64,000 nucleotides of DNA from Bretschneidera sinensis (taxonomy: Eukaryota; Streptophyta; Magnoliopsida; Brassicales; Akaniaceae): assembly GCA_023935145.1 (NCBI GenBank), contig CM043698.1, positions 143,262,001-143,326,000 of the forward strand. The letters are read 5' to 3'. Positions 11,405-23,355 of the stretch are shown here, one piece after another. Made by a program: the position numbers and the translations under genes. The notes below the pieces were generated by a model, which saw only the letters and a program-made list of their open reading frames with translations, was not told where the DNA came from and did not search any database. Within the stretch, counting starts at the first letter, position 1. Every line of letters begins with the position of its first letter.

Positions 11405-14400
11405 CTAGAGCTTCTGATTCGATCCAGCAGCTTGGGCCTTTTGTAGTCCTATGACCAGTTTCCCCTCTGGTTCCTTCAGATAAAATGTAACTGCAAAGTC
11501 CACCACTCATGGTCACTATCTCTTCATACATCAAATAGTAACTCACAAATGCATTAAGTAAACACTTTAAAAACTTTCAAAATGTTTTTCAGGTAAGATA
11601 TAGAAAACTATTAAAGATTAATCAAGGTGCATGAAAGAAAGAACTAAAATGATACTGCTATTATTTAGCAAATTTAAATATGTAATTTCATTACACAGGA
11701 TCACTAGAAAGTGAAATGTGTTTATATATGCAAAATTGAGCTCAAAATAACTACTTGATTGTGACTAAAAGAGTAAGATGTGATGGCAGAAATAAGAGTG
11801 ATAATTCAAATTAGAAAACATAATTATCAAGATTGCCTGAGCATTACTGAAGCTAGAATTACATGAATTACCTTTGTCACCGGGTTTACCATCCATCAAA
11901 GTCATGTACCCTCTGAGCCCTTCTAAGTTGTAAGTCTTGCTGCTATTGAGAGGCCGAGAGTAGTAGTTAAACTGCCACTCAAGGCCTGTTGTATCCTGGA
12001 CTCTAATTGGAATTCGTTGCCCCGCAGAAATTTTAGGGAAGAAAGCCTGCATTATTTAGTATCTATTACCACAAAAGAGTTTAAATCCAAGGTCTACAAG
12101 ACACTATAACAAGACTCTATGTCATTTCTCATGAATCAATTAGTTTAATGACCATGCAGAGCCATTAAAGAAAAGGGAAACTGGTAGAGGGGAGTAGCCT
12201 TTCTACTTTCCTCCTCCCTAAGCATGGTTTTAGTTATTACAATCATCATCATCTTAACATAAAGACTTACCTCCGCATGCTTTTTCGGAATCAACATGCG
12301 ACCCGTCCTGGGATCAGAATCAGTTGCAGTCAAGATTTTATTGAATAAAGAGACAAGTTGATGCTCTCTGGCTTCTATAGGCTTCTGACCATTTGGTTCA
12401 GAGGTTGATGATGTTGGATCGGCCCCACAGTTTCCTGCAACTGAACACCAACATAGAGTTAGTAGTCAATGAAAAACAATGATCATCCAGTATAACAGCT
12501 TAAAATTGCAAGCTATAAATATACTTTTTGAAAAAAAAAGACCGCACTTCAGTGGAATCATAACTGGTGATGTAGAACCACAAGCATAGTATCAACAGAG
12601 AGGGAGAAGAATTAAAAAGAAACCAAGAAACAAATACGGTGGAAATAACAGTGGAATCACAAAAAACCTCAAAAATAGGTATTTATTCGTCAACCAATGC
12701 ACTACTGTCGAAAACATAATAGAGTGCTCTTATATATGCACAAAAACCTAACTATAAAAGGAAACAAAATATTAAGTCCTCAAACAAATCAAAATCCCTC
12801 AAATAGAATCCCTAATTTTAAACCTATTTCTGTAATATTCCGTTTAAAATCCTTGATCAGTACTCCATAGTAATCACCCTTCTAGATAGAAGAGTCAGAA
12901 AGAAACACACAACTCTATGTTACTTCCTTGGTTTCTCACCGACAAGAAAAAAGAAAGAAGACTCTGAGCCCGCAATAGGTCACATTTAAATTCAAGCCAA
13001 ATTGGGTAGAACATTTAGCATAAGCTAAAAGCCTTTCAGTCCATCCAGGGTTTTTATAATTTTCGAACTTATCTCCACCTTCCTTTAAACCAAAGAGAGC
13101 AAAATAAAGGAATTTATCTTCCTTCCTCCTTAAAGCAATAAAATAAAGTTTTCCTCTTCTATAAGACATTTTTTATTCAAACAGTATATCAACATTTTCT
13201 TGTATAAAATCTGGCATGACAGCTTAGAGCTTCAACAGATTGATTGAACAAATAGATTACCAATGTCCTTTAATTCCAATGATGGGGTAGACTGTGGCCC
13301 AGAAATTTCTCTGTCCAAGTGAACAGACAAGTCCACTCGAGAGGGGCCCCTCAATGATGAGCATTCCATGCATTCTATGCCACCGACATCCAATATTATA
13401 TGTGTATATCTTGACATAATGCAACCACAGTGAATTGCCTGGGCAGGAAAATGAAGCATTAGCGTATAGAGAATATAGAGTAGTAATCAAAAGCGAGTTC
13501 TTTGATTAAGAATAATCAGGATATAAACCCACAGGAGAGAGACACAATATGACCGCCCATAAAGGCCAGCAAGGGGAAAATGTGCAAAAGCAATAAAAAG
13601 TTCAAGATACCTTTTCGCAAGTAACACAATTTCTCCAGCCATCATCATTCAAGTGAAATATATTGCAAAATCTTCCCTCCTCATAAGCAGAGCTGAATTT
13701 GCAAAAGATTTAAGTCAATTAATCATAAACAGTGTGGGAAAGGAAGAAGATTCAATCAAATTTATAATCCCATCACAAGCTTCACCATGAAGACAATAAA
13801 GACGCACAAATGAAAATAAAACGAGTACTTTGCCGGGAGTACAGACAATTCATCTAATTGGAAATATTAAAATTTATAAACTTGTTCGCATGTGATGTGG
13901 AGTCAAAATCTAATTCTGCAACTAAGATCCCTCCAGAATATAAAGTTATGCACTAAAGGTGATCACACCAAATAGGGGCAGTTATGATAGAGGAGAGAAA
14001 AGAAGAAAAAGTAAAAGAAAGACAAAGAAACTTCGTTGGGAAAAACCTTATTGAAACAACTTATGTTTGTGAATGGTGAAATATCTAAAAGATTTGCTTA
14101 TGCAAAGTCATAAAGTTACTATTCATGTCTAACGCGTGCACGTACATGCGCGACAAAAGGATGCATGTGTACGTGCATGGGCACCCAAAACATACTCAAG
14201 CACACAATAACGTGTGTTGACAAAACAATATCTTCAATGAAACAAGCATCAGGCACAGGCAACACCTTCTGGTGTAAGGAAAAGCAATAGACATAAGGAA
14301 TAGAAATCTTAAAATAGACATAAGGAATAGAAATATGAACTTGAATATATTGGAAATGTAATAAAATCGAATTGACGCCTGATGAAGAGACACATCTTTG

Positions 14401-17400
14401 AAAAAATCCTTTTCTCGCAAAGTGATGGAACAAATGAATAAAAAGAGAAAGAGGACCACTCATATCGTCAAACATCAAAAGACACGTAATATTACTTTTA
14501 GAGAAAAACTTAGATTAGATAGTTTAACACAATTCTTTTACGCCACATTTCTTTTGATTTGTGGATTAAATAATGGAGAAAGCAGCAAGCCCATTTACCT
14601 CATATTCTATTAGTAAAGGGCTTACAGAAATCATCAAATTCAGATTATACACACATAAGAAAGATAAAGCATGAGAATTTTGTTTACATTAAGAAACTAA
14701 TAGTATACCTATGTAATTCAATAACTTCCTTATCTAAAATGCCTCTTCAGTACATAACTTCCAAAGAAGGTCTTACCATAGTCATAAAAGGAAAAATATT
14801 TTATATGTAATAAGTAAATTATTTCTTTGTAATATGTGTTGGACTAACTAACTAATTTCATAATTTAGCACTCACACACTCACATACTTGCAATATAATG
14901 TTGGTAACACAACATCCAAACTACATATTTAAATTTTATCAATTCAATCTATTGCAGATTTTGCATAACAGTGATAATATTAACTGAGCAGAAGTCATAC
15001 ATGTCTGCATCTATAATAAGACATGAATAGCCAAACACTTGCGTGAAAATTTTACAACCAACAGTAGCCCATAAAAGCCTAGCAAACATTAGCTAAATGC
15101 ATTCAGAACTTGATGAGGCATTTTGAATCGAAACAATCATTTCATTGTATTATTGGTATCTATCTATTTTCCTACCTTTTAACCCTAATGACCTGAAAAA
15201 TTAATAATATTCACTATTCAATAAAAAAAAATTTATTCTCAACTAAAGGGTAATGGAAAGGGGAAGTAGAGTGAAGAGAAACGATTTTAGGCAATAATTC
15301 TTTGGAGGACAGAAACTACCAATTTAATACTACAATCCAGGTACAAAATGACAAAGTGGTTGCAGCATTATTCTAAATAGAACAAAACCGATGTTGTTTT
15401 AATATATGAAGCTAGAACAAGATCATTTCACGACAAAACTATGAATGAAAAATGGTAACTTATTAAAAAAATGGAAAAACAGTAAGGTTAACATTTACCA
15501 ACCATGCTGAAAAACGGTTTTGCTTACCTTTTTCTTTTCCTGATAGTACGAAGAAAATAAATCATTCTTGAAAAAATAATACCATTAACACAAATTCCAG
15601 TACATAACTATGGCTAAATTCATTTTTTTTTTTTGTAGTGCTACCAAGGCGGTGTCAAATTCGTTTTAAGCTACGAGGAAAAGTTTCTCTGTTCAATTGA
15701 TAATTAACTATTTAATTCGCATTAAACTTGGTCGTACTTAATGATGGGTTGAATATATGAATTTTTCAGCATAGAACATAAATTTATCTATCATATATCC
15801 TTTTCTTTTGAAAATTATAAATCATTTAATATATACCTATTTCACTCCCTTGTCCACAAATTCAAAGCATGAGCAATAATGACTACAGCAGGAAGAAGTT
15901 AAAAAAGAAGGAACTACAACATATCAATGGCCTAATAATATACTGGTTTTCTTCCTCCTTCGCTGAGAATCATTCTGCCTTCTTCCAAACAGGAAAAAAA
16001 AATGAATTGTGAATTGGATGAGTTTTCCACTGATCACATATCGCAAGATCTAATGATTTGGGAAATTGATGATACTTTTAGTTTTAGCTAATTAATTTGA
16101 GGTGGAGTCTTGAGAAAGAAAGCAAGAGTACCATCAGTAATAAGGTCTATTGCGGTAAACCTTCCACTGTTTGTTAATAAAACTGAACTACTAGGGGGAC
16201 ATAAAAGATGGATTCTATCTAGTATAAACTTGTTCTAATCTAAGTTAGTACGCTCATGAGCTTGACCATATTTCACTGTCAAGAAATTATTGAAGACTCC
16301 CATCTTCAAGTTTGACACAAACATAGGTACATAGTTTAGTTCTTCCTAAGTCGGGAACGAGTGTCAATCATTTATTCCAAAAAAAATGTAAGGAGAGTGG
16401 GAGTTACTACTGCACCTTCCTTAAGGCCACCCTGTTAGACTTACTTTGGTTACTAGAACTACATTGCAGTGAAGAGACAACTTCAAAAATGTTCAACTCT
16501 ATAGCATTCAAAAAGGTTTCTATATGATTTCTATAAAACACGAAAACGATTTCACCACCATAAGATATTAGTGGTTGTTAGCTATTATAATTTCACTAAA
16601 AAGATATCGCAATTAGCATCAAATTTTTCAACAAAATTTATTTGCTTCAAAAACTATAGTGTTTTTTATTTTATTTTATTTTTTGTGTGTAATTTTATTT
16701 CATTGCACCAAACTTAACTCATTGCAACATCATTGCTTTCTGTTGCCATATTCTTAATCTACTGCAGTATCATGGTGTCATGGTGCTACTCGTCTAGCTT
16801 ATGGCAGCATTTTTTTTCATGCTGCTCTTAACCTATTGCAACATCATTATTTCTTGTTGCTATATAACAAATTTCATTCGGGTTACCCTCCAAGCCAAGA
16901 ATAGATTCTTGTAAGTTATTTCACCCTTCCAAGATCAAAACCCTTTTCATGCAGTTCTCATGTTGCCCACAGCATAAGGATCGTGATTATTTATTATCAT
17001 TTTTGCATCCTTTCTCAAACAAAGTACAAGGTTATTTCAAAATATTTAGTTTCACTCGATACTGGATGATTGTTTAATACCTTAGGTTACCTATGTTTTG
17101 TACTATCTTGACAGTATTCATTCTTTCGTATTTGTAGATAAACATTAACATTTAACAATGCCGGCCCAAATTTTGATAATTGTTTTAAATAGAATATACA
17201 ATTTCATAGTTTCATCACAATTAAAGTACATGTATGGACATTTTTTTAACGAAATATGTACAAATAAAAGAATATGGTCCATTAAATCGTCGATAAATTT
17301 ACATAATCTCACACAGATTTTTGTGCCACCTACAAAATTTTTATCAAAGGCAAGAGTTTTCCTTGTAATGTGTTTCGTCACACACCACATGAATGTGAAT

Positions 17401-18498
17401 CCAAGATCCAAACACCCATAAAATAAGTCTTGAGCCTAATAGTGACAGCCTAAGAGAAAGAATCAATTGAAGAGGATCTCTATCACTGGACTAAAATCTT
17501 CTATTGGTAGCAAATCAGATACTTCATCTAACCTGTAAATGCACCGATTCTTTTTTTGCCGGGGTGTTGGAGTGTTATCGTGAATTCAATCTTACCCAAT
17601 TAAACAATTTATACAAGAATTACATCATCAAAATACAAAGAGAACACAAAAACTGAAAATTATCAAGATCAACATTAAAAATAAAAGCTATGGAGCTGGC
17701 AACTAGTGCTGGTAAATGACAGCAACAAGAATAATTTCAAGAGAGATCACTCCCCTCCTTTCCTTTATTATTCCTCTGTGCAACTTCTACAATCTATAGT
17801 TCTTCCAGTTTCAACTACCACAAACACTAAGCAACACCAGTATAGAAGGGACAACTACCGCAGTAGTCACATAGACTTCCTGCCCTTTACTCCTTCTGCT
17901 TCCTCTTCAACATGATTAAAAAGGACAGTTTTTAAAATAAAGAGAGCAACAATCATGGAACAAGAGTGAAGTGGAAAACAAGAGCCCCGTACCATTACCC
18001 TATAATTAACTCCATGGGACAATTCAAACAGTGAGAAATATTACCTAATCATAGATCATAGTTATAAGCACAATTTTTTGATAATTAAAATATATAAATA
18101 GAAAGAAACACGCATCAAGGGGGTGCAACCCATGTACAAGGCCATAGTTATAAACAAAATAGACGAAAGAAAAGGGAATAATTGTACTGATCCGTCATAA
18201 AATATATGCAATTCAATATTGAATAAATGAATATGACATTAGATGTTTGAATAACCAAAAAGGAGATTACTGAAGAATAATATGGCATCACTAAAATGAC
18301 AAACTGCTTCAAACAGAATATAAGATGACAACTACATACTTTACTGACAACTAATTAAGGTGCTTTGTGTTTCATTCACCTTAATGCACTTCTTACTAAC
18401 AATGGATCCATTATATCGTTACTAATGATGTTATTCACATTTTCAAAATTTTATCAACACAGACTATTGCACATGAAGTATAACTTCCTACTCTGTTG

Positions 18499-18533
<35 letters not shown>

Positions 18534-19300
18534 GCCAAACAACTAATAGAACCATAAAAAGGAAAACCAAGATAATATCTCAAGCAATTTTTTGCTTTAG
18601 ATGAAACAACTGAGCCGTGCAACTACTAAATGAGACATAATAACTGCATCAAAGTACAAATCTAAAAATTCCTATGATAAAATCCACCAATTTGAACATA
18701 GTAAAAGTACAATAAGTCTATCCTGAAAAAAAAAAATTATGCAAAGAAAAGGTTCATAAAGACTCACAAAGGCATGACATTTATCAAGTCAATATTAAGG
18801 CATATATATTACAAGTTTATTCATCAGTTTCAAAATAGTAAAATAAATTATTTTAATAGACAGTAAACCAATATGTACCCATTAGAAATATTGAAAACAA
18901 TCCCAACAATAAAAATCTGAGATATCAAAACAAAAAAAAAAAAATTGAAAACCACATAAATAAATTTCTTTGGAAAAAAATTGTAGATCATAATCATCGT
19001 TGTGAGGCTTGCCTTCTTTTAGAAGGAACCTAAGATAATTAAAGTTTTGCTCTCTTATTATACATAAAAATGGAATCGCTCAGGGGTAAAAATAATCATC
19101 AAAAGCAAGATAACAGAAATGACATCGAAAATAAAATGAGAGAGAAATAAAAACAAGTAAAATGCTTACGCGCATCGATCACAGATCATGGCATAACCTC
19201 CACTAGTCCGCCAGCCTTGTCTGGGTTCAATAGAGAAAGAGTGGCAATAAAAACAGGTCAAGCCCATTGGTGATGAGGAGGTTGAAGAAGAAACATCCAT
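11405..19300 (-). CDS. Short VAL-type PHD-L + B3 transcription repressor, copy 2 (intact)
   Basis: Six exons on the minus strand: 19170-19300, 13611-13692, 13261-13438, 12271-12434, 11872-12046 and 11405-11490. They total 816 nt and give 271 aa with TAG at 11405-11407. Phases match at every GT-AG junction. Residues 16-97 form the VAL-type PHD-like zinc domain (C16, C19, C40, C43, C53, H57, C66, C69, H74, C75, C77, C94, C97). Residues about 159-262 form a B3 domain (FNKILTATDSDPRTGRMLIP through GDKVTFYLKEPEGKLVIGLQ). B3 proteins of this group bind RY DNA (CATGCA) in the nucleus and recruit repression. R173 and R176 keep the Arg pair of the N-arm, and N219-K222 match the C-arm region. Full VAL proteins are about 700-900 aa with CW and EAR parts. 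Here the linker is very short and those parts are absent, so the protein may be a compact repressor or a competitor of full-length VAL. The start was chosen because the upstream frame is not conserved between copies. Confidence 0.85.
14162..14179. promoter_or_regulatory. Intronic RY pair, copy 2 (contracted minisatellite)
   Basis: Two TGCATG motifs at 14162-14167 and 14174-14179 lie in the remains of the GT/AC-rich minisatellite. The array is shorter here than in copies 1, 4 and 5, consistent with repeat contraction. The position within intron 1, upstream of exon 2, is the same as in the other copies. Confidence 0.4.
16972..17542. other. Intron segment present only in copies 2, 3 and 4
   Basis: About 570 bp running from AGCATAAGGATC to GTAAATGCAC. 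Equivalent segments lie near 25817-26390 and 34494-35080. In copies 1 and 5 the flanks join directly (GCCCACACCGATTC at 5617 and 54681). The flanks share CAC, so deletion in the tail-type lineage by short homology is the simplest reading. Insertion in the other lineage cannot be excluded. It contains no recognisable gene or terminal inverted repeats. Confidence 0.5.
18500..18531. repeat. (TA)n microsatellite
   Basis: About 16 uninterrupted TA units within intron 1 of copy 2. The corresponding positions in other copies have only 4-6 units, so it expanded after duplication. Confidence 0.9.
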
Positions 19301-21003
19301 TGAATAAACTGAAAAAACTGAAAAATAGGCTTTTGTTTTTTTGTTTCTTCTCTTTTGTTCTCTTTTTCTGTGTGGTAGTGAATACTGAATACTAAGAAAC
19401 CTGTGCAGATAGAGAGAAAGAAGTGGATAGTGAGAGATAGAGAGAAGTGCCTATTTGGTATAAAGTGCTTTGATAGAGACATAATGAGAAGGAAAAAGAT
19501 GGTCAATTTTGCAGTCATGACGGCAGTCAAGGTCCACTGAACCAAGAGGATAAGTTGAGAATAATTTCAAACTATTTAAGAAACATTTTTTTTTAATTTC
19601 CAAATTAGATGATTGGATTTTTGAGAATGTGAAATCAAACGGTTAGGATTCATTTTGTAAGTGAAATCCAAATTAGCAGAATTGCCAAATATGAAAATTC
19701 AAATTGGTTTTTTCATTAACATGAAGCAATATGAGTATCAAGTGTGCAATTTGCCACTTTTGTAAATAGAGTTATTAAGGTGCTAATATCGCCTCAAAAA
19801 CACAACTTAGCATGACAAATGAGATAAAAAGGTACTTTGTATTTTCTTACCAATTGGCCGCCATTCGGTTCAATGCACCAGCCAAGTTTGTCTTGTTATG
19901 ACCAAAAGGGATCAAAATTGAACCCAACTTGACTGCTTCTCTGACCATGTCTGTAACTGCAGAGATGACTAAATGAAATGCTGCAATTGTTTATACATAA
20001 ACTCTGTTGCAAAAATTCTCTCTACGGTTTTACAAGGGTTTTTCTCGCTAACCAAACAGCAACAGGAAGTTTTAGAGAGCGATGTTGAAAATGCGATGGA
20101 GAGAGTTTACTGGCAACGACACATTTCTCAAAATATGGGCTGCTGGGACGTACATAGTCAATATGTGCTACTAGATGATTGGGCTTATTGAAGTTAGTGG
20201 GCAGATGGTCAATTTGCTCTTTTAAAATAAAAAACATAAAAATCAGATGAAGTCCTTGAATTTTAATATAAAATCAAATCAACAAACATCAAAGTTTACG
20301 GTAAAAATATTTTAAGTAATAATTGCATACCCAATCCAAACATCCAGAAAAACTTCCTGCAAAACTCAATCATAATTTTATGAAAACTTGTGTGGTAATT
20401 ACCATTTAAATTTTCAGAGAGTTCAACGCGAGTGTTTAAATATCACAACTCGAACAATTTAAAGAGAACAACCATTAATTGTTGGTTGCATAACCACGTG
20501 ATAAACTCTTAATAATTACTAGAATTCACTTTGTTTAAACAAAGAAACGCAATTAAAATAACATATACTCAAAGCTAATGGAGGCATAATTTAATATGAG
20601 TAATTCCATAAACTCATATCTTAAACGAGTAATTCGGTAGCAAGTACTCACTACTTAAACATTTGAATTTTCGAAATATATTGTGTTACTTAGGCGGATT
20701 TTTTCTTCTTCATTTTTTTGAATTTTTAATGATGCAATCCATTTATTTTAATTTCTCTTCATTTTCTCCTAAAGTTTGATTGTCTAACTTTGAAATAGTT
20801 CAAAAATTATTTGATAACATTTTTTAATTGTTAAAGATTGATTATTTTATTCGAATATAAAATATTAGATTAATTTTTTAATTGCTTTGACATACACAAT
20901 AAATATTTTATCAGTTTGAGAACATTTAAAGAGCGATTTACAAAGATATTGTTATCGTATTCATAAAATACAAGAAAATAAAATCTTAGATTAAAATTTT
21001 AAG

Positions 21004-21878
21004 GGGTAGTGATATTGACACTCCATGAATAGTTATCAGCACTCTATTTTTTTCTTCTAAAACTTACAATAGTGCCCATAATAAAAGTTAGATACACAAT
21101 TTGACTTCTAAATTATAATTACTACCGCGTATTCTCTTTACAAGTTTCTGTTATACAAAATATTATATTAATTACATTCTCTCTTTGTTTTTTTTCTACT
21201 TTTCTCTCTTTTGTTTTCTTCTGTTTTTCCTTCAATTTTTGTTAGAGACACGAATTAAACTTTTACGTAAAAAATATTGATCCTACTGAATGCAAATGAT
21301 CCAACTTCTGAAAGTCTTCTTAATATTTACTATTTTCAGCTAATAATTCTAATTAAGTTGATTAATAAGAGCCATTAATTCTATAATCTTGAGAGTTATT
21401 AATATTCAATGTATAACACATATTCCGTCAATTGAATATCTAATATTATGAAAAAGGTGAAGAAAGAATTAAAATTAATATTACAAGGTTGAAGACAAAG
21501 ATTTTGATAATAGAAGAACCAAAACACTGTTGGAGCCTTTGTACACCCTAATTTTTGAGTAACACCTTTTGTGTTCAACTATATAAGGAGTCATTTTGGT
21601 GTTAGAGACATTTTAATTTGACATGATTTACTTTTACTCTATGAAGAACCGAGATGATGAGATAGTGAGGGTAAAGATTTAGAGATGAAGAAAGTATAAT
21701 TAATATAAATTTTTGTATTATAAAAACTTGTAAAGAATATAAATGGCAGTAATGGTATTTCAAAGTCAAAAGAGCACATAACTTGAATTAGGGGTATTAT
21801 TGTAAGTTTTAGAAACAAAAAAAATAATAATTGGAATGCCAATAATTAAAGATTTATGGAGTGTTGATATCGCTACCC
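21004..21878. mobile_element. Non-autonomous TIR transposon (copy 2)
   Basis: Same element as 9051-9927. Here the right end reads GATATCGCTACCC, making the terminal match GGGTAGYGATAT better than in copy 1. No transposase is present. Confidence 0.55.
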
Positions 21879-22788
21879 ATATTTTATTTGCTTACACAAA
21901 CATGCTATAATATTTATTATATAAATTAAAGTGTGTTTCATCTTACACAAGACCCAATCCTATCAAAGACCTTATATTTTGTCAAGGAATTTCGTATTTA
22001 AATTTAAATATGATGTATTATTAAGATAGTTTTATCAATGTCTTATTTAATATAATCATTATAGTATTAAAAGTTCATATGCATTCAATACTCAATTATT
22101 TAAAACTCCATTTAATTTTGATGGTACGCACAAAATGTAGTTCCCTTTTGAGATTGAACAAGTTTCCCAATCAGTATTAGGTGTAGTATAAGATGCCACT
22201 GTGACTGAAATAATTTAAAAATTCAGTTTAAAAATTCTTATCCTCCATCAAACTTAAATAATTCCCTCCAGCCTGCAACGAGAGAGCTTTTTGTAATTTA
22301 ATATTTCTATTATTAGAGAGAAAGGAAGCAGAGAAGGATGGAGATAGAAAATTTTCTAGGGTTGTTTTTTAATAAGAAAAAAAGTGTAGAACAAAGGACT
22401 ATGTACAAGATAGGCTTCAATAAAATCTATACGGTGAATCTCATTTACAAAATAGTTTCCTCCAGCCAAAAAAAGAGAGAGTGTTAAGCCAACAATCTTT
22501 AAGAAAATAAATCGATCTTTCCACCTTGTCAAAAAGCTCCCCTATTACTTTATAAGCTAACCACAAATGGAGGATGGGATCAAGGTGATGTGCTTCTTCT
22601 TTTCACTTGAAGATTGAAAAATTGTTCCATGCCCAAATCTCCTGAATCACAGACTCACTACTCAATGCAATAAAGCCCCAAAACCCGATAAATTTAAAAC
22701 AATGAAAAACAGCCCAATAAGCATTGAATTTGTCATTGATTTGACTACTTCCATACCACTCCTAGAAATTAGTCATATAGGCAATATG

Positions 22789-23010
22789 TAGGGCTGTAAA
22801 TCGGCTCAGGCCGCCCGAGCTCGACTATTAGCTCACTCAAACTCGCTAATAACGCTTCATGAGCCAATCTCGAGCAGAATTTTAGCTCATTAAATTCTTG
22901 TGTCGAGCATGAGAATAGTGTGGCTTGCCTCAATAACACTCAAGCATTTTCAGCTCGTTACTTTCCAAGCTGAGCAATCAATACAATTCGTCTCAGCTCG
23001 ATTTAAATTA
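22789..23010. repeat. Transposon-end-like TAGGGCTGTAAA segment (copy 2)
   Basis: Homologous to 10838-11060. It starts TAGGGCTGTAAATCGGCTC and is rich in GCTCGA/CTCGAGC words. Confidence 0.3.
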
Positions 23011-23355
23011 AAATATGAATATATTTATATACTGTTATACATATATAAAACTCCCATACAAGTTTTACAATATAGGAAATAAAAGTCAACTTTACTTCAA
23101 GGGAAAAACTTACATTTAAAATAAAAAAGGGGAAAACTTACATAAAAAAGTACTTCAAGCAAAAAACTACCATATATATAGTCTTATATAGTTACTAGGG
23201 CTTTTATGTTCAACTCTTCTTTTTGTCATTGAGCTCAATATCATATCTCATAACAATATCATACCTATACCATTTCAGGTCCAAGGTACAACTGCACCCC
23301 CAAAATAAACTCTAAACAATGGCTTAAACCTTCTAAGAGTAGTTACTTTATCATG

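Larger units (their letters stand above)
1..14910. repeat. Segmental duplication, block copy 1
   Basis: Partner of 44053-64000. It carries lineage-specific changes not shared with copy 2: an extra stretch of about 110 bp (189-298), a deletion of about 230 bp at 2943 and the frameshift in the tail-type gene. Confidence 0.85.
13693..19169 (-). other. Intron 1 of copy 2
   Basis: A 5.5-kb intron with a contracted RY minisatellite (14138-14179), the segment 16972-17542 that is missing from tail-type copies, the TGCAACATC-rich stretch near 16690-16860 and a TA microsatellite (18500-18531). No gene is supported inside it. The long open frames at 14119-14613 and 17145-17421 are unsupported by any recognisable protein and disagree between copies. 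Confidence 0.55.
19301..23355. other. Intergenic region between copies 2 and 3
   Basis: Collinear with 7366-11404. It carries the exon-like block (about 19860-19957, minus strand), the TIR element 21004-21878 and the TAGGGCTGTAAA segment 22789-23010. No other gene is visible. Confidence 0.5.

Noticed and set aside
14119..14613. 119-codon minus-strand and 71-codon plus-strand frames
   Set aside because: Intron sequence, absent from copies 1 and 5 by deletion, with no recognisable domain.
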